Source: Cymodocea nodosa
Taxonomy: Eukaryota > Streptophyta > Magnoliopsida > Alismatales > Cymodoceaceae
NCBI GenBank assembly: GCA_036874045.1
Contig: JAZBRI010000011.1
Span: 8,857,501-8,921,500 of the forward strand
Length of the DNA stretch: 64,000 nt
Direction: 5' to 3'
In this document: piece after piece, positions 56,608-64,000 of the stretch
Layout of the letters: each line of letters begins with the position of its first letter
Numbering within the stretch: the stretch's first letter is position 1
The notes under the pieces: model-generated
Told to the model about the DNA's origin: nothing
Seen by the model: only the letters and a program-made list of their open reading frames with translations
The model's database searches: none
Program-made: the position numbers and the translations under genes

Positions 56608-58443
56608 GATGTGATTTTGTGCTTTTAATGTTGTGTTTTTTGCATTTACTTTTAGAAAAATTTTTGTTTTAGTTTATTTTATAAAAAAAAAACAAAAAAA
56701 ACAACAAAAGAAAACAAAAACAAAATATCAATCTAGTTTGTTGGTATCTGTTTTGGAAAACCAATTGGCTTGCTTGTGAGCCACCAAAGGCATAGGAGCC
56801 TGGGTTCCACACAAGACACTGATTTATCAATATCTGTTAAATGTTATTTTGTTATATATTCTGCTTTTATCTGTGTATGAAAAGTTTTTCAGAATCAAAA
56901 ATCAGAATATGCAGAAGGAGATACAAACGAAACAAGGTATGTAACTGATTACTTATCCTAAATTTAGATTTAAACTCATTCGTTGAGTTAAGTGCTAAAT
57001 CAACGAAACTGTATTCATGCCTGCTACAATTACTGTATTTATTGTCAAATCTTTTACATTGAGGACAATGCAAAATGTAGGTATGGGGGGGAGGTAATTA
57101 AAGTAACAGCCATGTAAGTTTGTTAATTAAAGGAATTAAAATGGTACTGAAAAGTTTGTGAAAATTGAAATTATTTTTTATAAACTTACTGTAACTATTC
57201 GATAATTGAGACTGTAAAATTTTTATAAACTATAACTACTTGAATGTTATATTTAGAAGGCTATATAAGATGCTATAGAATTTACTATTTAAGCAAATCT
57301 AGATATAGTATTTTATGTTTTTTCTGAATTTCATGAGTTTAATAATTTCACGATTTTAAAATGAAATCAAAATGCTTAATGAAAAATCAGTAAATTATCT
57401 GAAGTCCTAAAAGAGCTGAGATGTGAATTCTAGATTAAATGAAACACATATGATTAAAGATACATTTAATTTGATTGATTAAACTTGTAGAATGATTTAT
57501 GTGTAGATCTTATTAAACTATAGAAAAAGTATGAGCTTATTGTTATGGATTCATATTATCAGTAAATGATAGAAGCAGGATTATATGAGCTTGGTGTTTT
57601 ATTGCATCTGTATTAATGAAATACGTACATATACAGTATGTGATTAATGTTGATTGTTTTGAAGAAAAAAAAAAAATGAAAAAAAAAGAAGAAAAGAAAA
57701 AAGAAATAAAAGAAAAAAGAAAAAAACTTTGAGAGTTTATTGACTTGTTTGATCACGAGCCTTTTGTACTTGAGCAGATAGGTATGTAAGGATTGTTGAC
57801 TTGAAAAAGGACTCTTGAAATCTGGCAACCTAAGATCCTGATCAAATCTGGGATTGTTGACTGGGTACATTAGAAAGCTCGTTACATGGGTACATTAGAA
57901 ATCTCTTGTATGATTCAAGCTGGTCAAATTAACTTTTAAAGTATAAAAATACATATACTATTCTGAAAAGATACAAGTGTTTTGTGAAATACAGATATCT
58001 TATGAATCGAGTATATTTTCTGTTATCTAGAATTGCTGAAATATGAATCTAGAATTGACTTTTGAAGTTGTTTAATGGAGATACAATTCTTTATTTTACT
58101 TGTCTTAAATCATATTGAATTGAATTGTACTTTGATTCGTATGTTGTTGAAATTTCTTCTAGAAATCTTATTGGAAAATTCAGGATGACAAATGATGAAA
58201 AGAAGAACAAACAATAATATAATTAACACCTATGTGATGATGATATACTTTGTATGTAATTTGCATATATTTTAAGTATATTTGCAGGTTGATTAATAAA
58301 ACATACAGTATATCTATATGAGAATATAAGTTCTTATGTTGAATACAAGAAAAAAGGGAGAATTAATTCTAGCACTTTTAGAAAGACCAATTAATTAGAT
58401 CTTAGTTTGCTAAGGGACTAGCAAAATTTAGGTATGGGGGAAG
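56608..58443 (+). other. Gypsy copy A trailer with two polypurine tracts
   Basis: No ORF. It contains an A-rich run (56680-56725), CGTTGAGTTAAGTGCTAAAT-CAACG hairpin (56981-57005), GAGGACAATGCAAAATG followed by GGTATGGGGGGGAGG (57061-57096), a purine-only-like A/G run (57661-57728), and the final tract GGTATGGGGGAAG (58431-58443) abutting the LTR. Words from 57780 on match 3946-4662. The GAGGACAATG plus G-run block is typical of Athila/Tat elements. Confidence 0.65.
58431..58443 (+). other. Polypurine tract of gypsy copy A
   Basis: GGTATGGGGGAAG directly precedes the LTR start TGTTTAG. The equivalent at 4650-4662 is identical. It is the expected plus-strand primer. Confidence 0.75.
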
Positions 58444-60571
58444 TGTTTAGAATGAAAAAGTGCATATTATTAACGGTTAAATGATGGTTAATTGCATAAA
58501 TTTTAGCTTATCATATGAGAATTAAGCCATTATATCATAATTACACTGTTATATGCTTTAATTAAAGAATCTGCTTAATTTTGGGGAATTAATGTTAATT
58601 TTGTACATTTCTGAACTATCGGTAAGTTGCAGGCTGTGAAATCCTTAAGTATCCGAATTTTCTGATATTTTGGATAGTTTTGTTTAACATACAGAACATG
58701 TATCGAATAGTTATGTTTAACATACCGAACAATTATGTTTTAAAAGAATATTTTATTATTTCCTAAAGTACACGTGTCGAAACCATAATGCATGACTTAA
58801 GTGAACTTTCGGTGAGTTATCTATAACTATCTGAAATTGCAGTTGGGCATCGGATAGTTATCTGTGTAACTCTCCAAAATCTCTTTTTATTTATAAAATA
58901 GCTGTGGACACGTGTCATGTTCTGGGAAAGTGACTTAAGTGGATTTTCGGTGAGTTATTTGTAACTATTCGAAATGCATCTGAGCATCGGATAGTTAGAC
59001 CTGTAACTCTCCGAAATGTTTCTTTTATTATTAAACTACTGATGACACATGTCGTGATCTGGAAGATTGACTTAAGTTATATATCGGTGAGTTATCTGTA
59101 ACTATCCGAAATGCATTTGGGCATCGGATAGTTAAGTTTGTAAGTATTTGAAATGCACCTGAGCATCAGATAGTTAAATTTATGCATGTGTTTTATAGTT
59201 AAATCAATGAGGTAAGTTCGTTGAGTTATTTGTAACTCCACGGACTATTTATTTTCTAATATGCCACTATAGCAGTTGCAGAAATAGGACAGTTGGAAGG
59301 AAAAACCACGATCGCATGTATCACGCAGGGAGAAGAAATCATCGTCGTTGATATGAATGAAGGAAATCCAACCGACCATTCAAGCAGAAGTAGTTACCAC
59401 TGAAGAAATATAGAAGAAAAAAGAGAAAAAAAAGAAGGTGTGATCGATGCGTGTGGCCAGTGTGTGTAGAGGAGGATCACCGAGCTTTCTACAGGCAGCG
59501 CTGATAATTCTCTGAAGTACCACACCAACCATCATCACTACCACCATAATCACCAACCATCGGAGGTTTGTGAGGATACTTTCCTGATGTTGGGTCGATT
59601 CCGAGCCAAACACAGTGCCTAACAACTACTGTGAGGAGTGATCTCATCGTGGGAAGGGAAGTCATTTTCACTAAGCACCGACTCATATCTCAAGAGATCG
59701 TAAAGCTTCTAGCCTTGGCTTCGGGTTGATGCCTGTATGCTGAAGAGGAGATTATCTTGCAATTATAGACTCGCAATTCTATAGGGAGAGGAGACACAAT
59801 TGTAAGTGGTTTAATTTTCAGTGGTGTAATCGCGTCGCATGTAGTGACAGAAGTATTTACTATTGACTGAGATTATTTTACATTTCACCTTTCACCCATT
59901 TCCATGTTCATATTAAAACAAAAATACCAAAAACAACTTATCTATGTTTGTATTTTGTATTTGAGTGTTGTATTGTTTGTGTTGTATCATGATTAATGTT
60001 ATCTTGTCAGTGTTGTGATTGTTTTATGTTTGTTTTAGTTTTACAATTTACTGAAATTGGTTCGTTCAAAAGACTTAAAGATTTTAATGGTTACTGTTTG
60101 AATTATTTGAATGTTAGTATTGCTTAATGATAAATCCATTGTTTACTAACATTAAAGAGCTTAATTGATGTTATTTACAATCTATGGAACCGCCCAATGG
60201 TTGGCCGAATTCCTCTGTAAATAGCAATATTAAATAGGAAATGCAGGCTCGTGGAGTTAACTTAAGTCCATGAGGTTAGTCCGTTGAGTTAGCCATAATT
60301 CAACGAACTTTGTTCGTTGAGATAACTGTAACTCAACAGAGAGCTTATTGAATATATAAATTTGATTATTAAAAACGAAACAGTTCTCAATTCTTAAGCA
60401 ATTCCTTGTGGGATCGACCTACACTTGCATACTAATACAATAGACATTGTGCACTTGCAGTTAAAATACAAATTTGAATTAATATCTAATTGTGTGAAAG
60501 GTTATTTGTTTACTTCTAAAAAAAGGAATAGGCATAAAGATAAATTAACTAAGTAAAAATAGAAGTTAACA
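58444..60571 (+). repeat. Complete gypsy family A LTR shared by two element copies
   Basis: It runs from TGTTTAGAATG to GTTAACA (2128 bp), with a polypurine tract on its left and a primer-binding site on its right. It thus serves as 3' LTR of copy A and 5' LTR of copy C. Motif arrays lie at 58610-59250 and 60240-60340. The block TTGTGGGATCGACCTACACTTG (split here as TTGTGGGATCG, ACCTACACTTG) is near 60405. Confidence 0.85.
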
Positions 60572-60585
60572 AATCAAAGTTTTTC

Positions 60586-60602
60586 TGGTGCGTTGTTGGA
60601 GA
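60586..60602 (+). other. Primer-binding site of gypsy copy C
   Basis: TGGTGCGTTGTTGGAGA, a decayed TGGCGCCGTTGCCGGGGA-type site, is followed by the leader TTTTTTGGTGTCGTGCTAGG. Confidence 0.65.
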
Positions 60603-60649
60603 TCCAAACAAGTTTTTTGGTGTCGTGCTAGGTAACCGAATAGGATGAA

Positions 60650-61396
60650 TGTTTAGAAATGTCTTTACACACTATAAACTTTCCAGAGGATGAAGGAGAC
60701 ATACTTGAATATGTGATTCAAGAAGAATTAAATAGGCAATTAGATATTGAAGATCGTGAAGGGAGTAAAAATATAGATAGAGACTTAAGCATAAAGGTAG
60801 AAAGAGACCAAGAAGAATTTAATGTTATGGATGAAAATGTTAAATTAGGAGTTTTGGCTTCTAATGGTCAACATCTAGATTTAAAACCATTACCTACTGA
60901 ATTGACTTATAGATTTCTTGAAGAAGAAAGAACTTGTCCTATAATTATAACATTAGATTTAAATGAAGATCAAATCTCTAAATTAGAATGTGTAGTAAAG
61001 AAATTTAAGGAAGCAATATGATGGACTATGGCTGATATAAAAGTGTTAAGTCCAACTATATGTCGACATCATATATATTTAGAAGAAAAGGCTAAACCAG
61101 TTAGAATTCTTGAAAGAAGATTAAATCCAAATTTAAAAGAAGTAGTTAGGAAAGAAATTGTGAAATGGTTTGATAATGATATCATATATCTGATTGTTGA
61201 TAGTTCATAGGTGAGTCCAATCCTTGTAGTTCCTAAGAAATCAGGGATAACAATCATTAAGAATGAAAGTGAAGATTTGATATCTATAAGAATCCAATTA
61301 GGCTAGAGAGTGTATATAGATTATAGGAAGTTGAATGTTGTTACTAAGAAAGATCATTTTCCTTTACTATTTTTAGATCACTTGTTAAGAAAGTTA
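60650..61396 (+). pseudogene. Gypsy copy C: protease-RT linker and RT start (internal deletion)
   Basis: The leader jumps at about 60650 into sequence matching 47155 onward: MSLHTINFPEDEGDILEYVI, LKPLPTELTYRFLEEERTC, and HHIYLEEKAKPVRILERRLN. It also includes the RT start with DYRKLNVVTKKDHFPLL. A TAG stands in LGWR (61304-61306 region) where copy A has TGG. Gag and protease are deleted. The RT is split by a solo LTR at 61402. Confidence 0.8.
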
Positions 61397-61401
61397 GCAG
61401 G

Positions 61402-62589
61402 TGTAGGATCGTCTGTATCACAAGAGGGGGGTGAATTGTGTCTTTAGTAATTAAAATACTAGCGGATAAAACAAGAGCACAAAACACTTGTAAATGAAAT
61501 TCTATTCTTTATGTAAAGACAGAATTTACAATATCTTTTCAGCTCAATTCCCTTCTTGAAAGTTTTGATACAGTAATGTTTGATATACAATTCAAATAGA
61601 AAAATAAAGCTCTTATTCAAAACTAATTTCGAATTGTATAAGACCTGATCTTTATGCACACAGCTTCTTTCTTTCTCTTTGCTCAACTTCTGTATCTCTT
61701 CTTCTCCAATTGTCGAATTTCTAGACTTCTTGCGTTTGCAGCTCCTTTTCTGAAATTGCTTGGAATTTCGAACTTCTTCTAATGTTGGAGAATTTTTCAG
61801 AATATGAATATTCAAACTTAACTTTTTAGTTAGGGATCTAGATTGAGATTGGGATCCTCTAGTTGTAATGTAGCTCGTACTCTCTATTAGTAGTCGAACT
61901 ATGTCTTCACGTTCAGTGTGTTTATCCACTTAATCCATAATCCATAATTCACGTACTAATTTTTTCTTTAATCCAAATTACTATCTTTTTGAGTTTCCAC
62001 TTTCTCCACTATCATTTTGAATTTCCATGATCTCCACTCGTAGATTCATCGAAACTTTATCTTCTTGGAGTCTTGTAGAATATCTTCTAAGTCTTCGATT
62101 TAGTCGAATACTTATCCTTTAAGTCTTGTAAAAACTCGAATACTTATCTGTAACTCTTCGAGTTTTTGCACCTGCAAAACACGTGACTAAACATAACAAA
62201 CTTATCTGTTTGTTAGTCATTTTATAAAACTCGAAGACTTATCTATCCATACGTATAAAAACTCGAACAGTTATCTAACAATTCGATTTTCATTACCGAA
62301 CGCACATGGAAAACATGTGATAACTTAAAACATTAAAAACACACGTGCAAATAACTTAACTATACGAGTTTTTAACATAAACTATTCGACAAAAACGAAA
62401 CGTTAACTATTCGAAAGTTTAACTATTGACAATCTAACTCTTCGGAAAACTTAACTTATCCGACATAAAAATGAAACTTTTCGATAATCTGTTAACTATT
62501 ATACTTAGAGAAACATACTTAGAGAATATTATTTAGACTTATTTAAAAACTTTAATAAAGCATATATCATCAAAACAAAATTCGTAACA
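61402..62589 (-). mobile_element. Solo LTR of the large copia family with target duplication GCAGG
   Basis: It runs from TGTAGGATCG to TTCGTAACA (1188 bp), with GCAGG at 61397-61401 and 62590-62594. It matches 7349-8681 and 26520-27860. The array 62100-62490 includes CTCGAATACTTATC and TAACTATTCGAAAG. It interrupts RT codons of gypsy copy C (LAGQEYFCF). Confidence 0.92.
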
Positions 62590-62594
62590 GCAGG

Positions 62595-62976
62595 TCAAGA
62601 ATATTTTTGTTTCTTAGATAGGTATTCAAGATATAACCAAATTCTAGTTGCATTAGAAGATCAAGAGAAAACAACTTTTATGTGTCCTAATGAAACTTAT
62701 GCTTTTAAAAGAATGTCATTTGGATTATGTAATGCACCAACCACTTTTCAAAGGTGTATGCAAGGCATTTTTACTAAAATGACTGAAGATTTTCTTGAAA
62801 TATTCATGGATGATTTTATAGTATATGAAACTTCATTTGAAGTGTGTTTGAAAAATTTAGAATTAGTATTAACGTGTTATGTAGAAAAAAATCTGGTTTT
62901 GAATTGGGAAAATGCCACTTTATGGTTAAGCAAGGAATAGTCTTAGGACATGTTGTATAGAAATAATCTAGGGACA
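62595..62976 (+). pseudogene. Gypsy copy C: RT palm
   Basis: It continues the RT from before the solo LTR: FKRMSFGLCNAPTTFQRCMQ, the catalytic FMDDFIVY and VLNWENATLW, then VKQGIVLGHVV in another frame, and is cut off by a copia LTR at 62977. It is closely similar to 47895-48250 of copy A. Confidence 0.85.
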
Positions 62977-64000
62977 TGTTAGAACCCTTATGTTTTGATA
63001 ATACAAAAATTCATGTGAGGCAACAATATGTATTTCATAGGTTAGAAGATAAGCAATTACAGATGAATAGTCAAATCCAAAATAGCAGTCAAACAAACTA
63101 GACGATATTGCACAAGAAACTCTAGAAGAAATCAAGTTGTATTTCACAGGTTAGTTGAAAAAGATAGTTCAATTAGCTACAAGATAGAAGACAAAGGTAA
63201 TGAGAAGGTTTCCTAATTAATGGGTGAGTTTCAAAATTAAATCGGAAGGTTTCACACAATAGTTTTGGAAGGTTTTAAGTGAAACTATCTGAAAGACAAG
63301 TGTTTTCAAAAGGTTTCAAAATAGTTAATTGAAACTTAAAAGTCCTCACGTGCATAACTTAAAGTATCACGTGGTAAGTAGAAAAATAACAATTCAAGAG
63401 GTCGAATACTTTCAAAAGGTGTTTGAGAAGGTTTCAAGTGAAACTATTTGAAAGATAAGTCATTTCGGAAAGTTTTAAATCTAAGGAATCCAAACTTCAA
63501 GAGACCTCACGTGACAAACTTAATTATTCACATGATAGGTATAAAAAGACTTCTTGAGCCTTCAGATAGTTTTAGGAATGCTTTCGGAAGGTTTTAGCTA
63601 AATAGTTCAAACTTAAAAGTCCTCATATGCCCAACTTAAAACTTACGTGACAAGAATAAGAGAATAATTGTTTGACCCTTCAGATAGTTTCAAAGATAGT
63701 TTTTGAAAGGTTTCAACATGAAACATATCGAAAAAAAAATAAAATCGGAAGGTTTCAGAAAGATAGTATATTGAACGGTAACTTGCCATATTTGGGACTA
63801 GTAGATCAGTAAGTATAGTAGAATAAATCTATTGAAGAGAAATATGATCGTTGAATTTATAAGTATAAATACAACCAGATCATTCAACAAAAAATAAAGA
63901 GAGAGACATATAGAATATACATTGCAAATTCTCTTCCATTATAGAAGAAATTATACTTTCGATCATATACAACAAAGAATAGATTGAGAAAGCTAAATTT
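62977..64000 (+). repeat. Copia LTR running off the window end
   Basis: TGTTAGAACCCTTATGTTTTG matches the start of the solo LTR at 40796, and colinearity continues to the window end (ATATGATCGTTG, AGATCATAT-type words, about 41600 of the other copy). The array 63230-63780 uses GGAAGGTTTC and AACTATCTGAAAG words instead of AGTTA hairpins. Whether this is a solo LTR or the start of an element cannot be seen. Confidence 0.8.

Larger units (their letters stand above)
45059..60571 (+). mobile_element. Long gypsy (Athila-like) copy A with extra ORF, displaced gag and F-box ORF
   Basis: It begins with a truncated LTR (45059-46180) and ends with a complete LTR (58444-60571) preceded by a polypurine tract. 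Between them lie gag C-terminus, protease, reverse transcriptase, RNase H and integrase (46181-50250), the extra FYANL-domain ORF (50773-53000), a gag N-terminal ORF (53952 to about 55340), an F-box ORF (55468-56607) and a long trailer. RT before integrase is the Ty3/gypsy order. It inserted into protease of gypsy copy B at 45058. Confidence 0.8.

Overview
The window is nuclear DNA of a flowering plant and is almost entirely nested LTR retrotransposons. There is one convincing cellular gene, a two-exon tau-class glutathione S-transferase (31503-32289) with GC-rich exons in an otherwise AT-rich setting. That base composition, and the kinds of element present, fit a monocot better than a eudicot, but I cannot name the species. 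I found no tRNA, rRNA or CRISPR array.

Left part (1-7348): remains of a Ty3/gypsy (Athila-like) family called family A here. It starts with the 3' part of an extra ORF (1-1462), followed by an LTR (about 1975-3869), a collapsed interior, and a second diverged LTR (4663-7322) that carries another inserted LTR. Middle-left (7349-27860): one large copia element on the minus strand, bounded by exact 5-bp target duplications (AGAAT). Its pol is interrupted by a solo LTR (14545-17521, duplication CTTTT). That LTR is interrupted by a second solo LTR (15154-16401, duplication GAATC). A complete-length Sirevirus-type element (18909-26168) sits where the host's gag-integrase segment should be. The host inserted into an older copia gag-protease remnant (7323-7348 and 27861 to about 29930).

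Centre (29930-36400): a transposon-poor island with a CACTA-like terminus, a 48-bp promoter duplication, the GST gene, a GC-rich stretch of unknown nature, a 44-bp AT-rich minisatellite and other low-complexity DNA. Right part (36400-64000): gypsy gag/protease pieces broken by minus-strand LTRs and two solo copia LTRs with exact duplications (40796-42081, ATAAA; 42611-44216, GTAAA). Then comes the best-preserved gypsy copy (45059-60571), whose 3' LTR is also the 5' LTR of a third copy, which is itself broken by a solo LTR (61402-62589, duplication GCAGG). A copia LTR runs off the window end from 62977.

The most interesting content is not the cellular gene. (1) The copia host element and the gypsy family carry homologous extra ORFs with a plant-specific FYANL-type domain, and stop codons sit at two equivalent positions in both. 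(2) The gypsy copy contains a near-complete F-box plus F-box-associated ORF (55468-56607, only two stops) and an Athila-type gag N-terminus, both downstream of pol. (3) Small hairpin motifs built around AGTTA-N4/5-TAACT fill the LTRs of unrelated families and occur at the boundaries between ORFs of the gypsy copy. (4) In the two copia elements where it can be read, an inverted repeat spans the polypurine tract/3' LTR junction, and its arms differ in a compensatory way between the elements. All retroelement ORFs here are decayed. Their stops are mostly explained by C-to-T or G-to-A changes, as expected for heavily methylated DNA.
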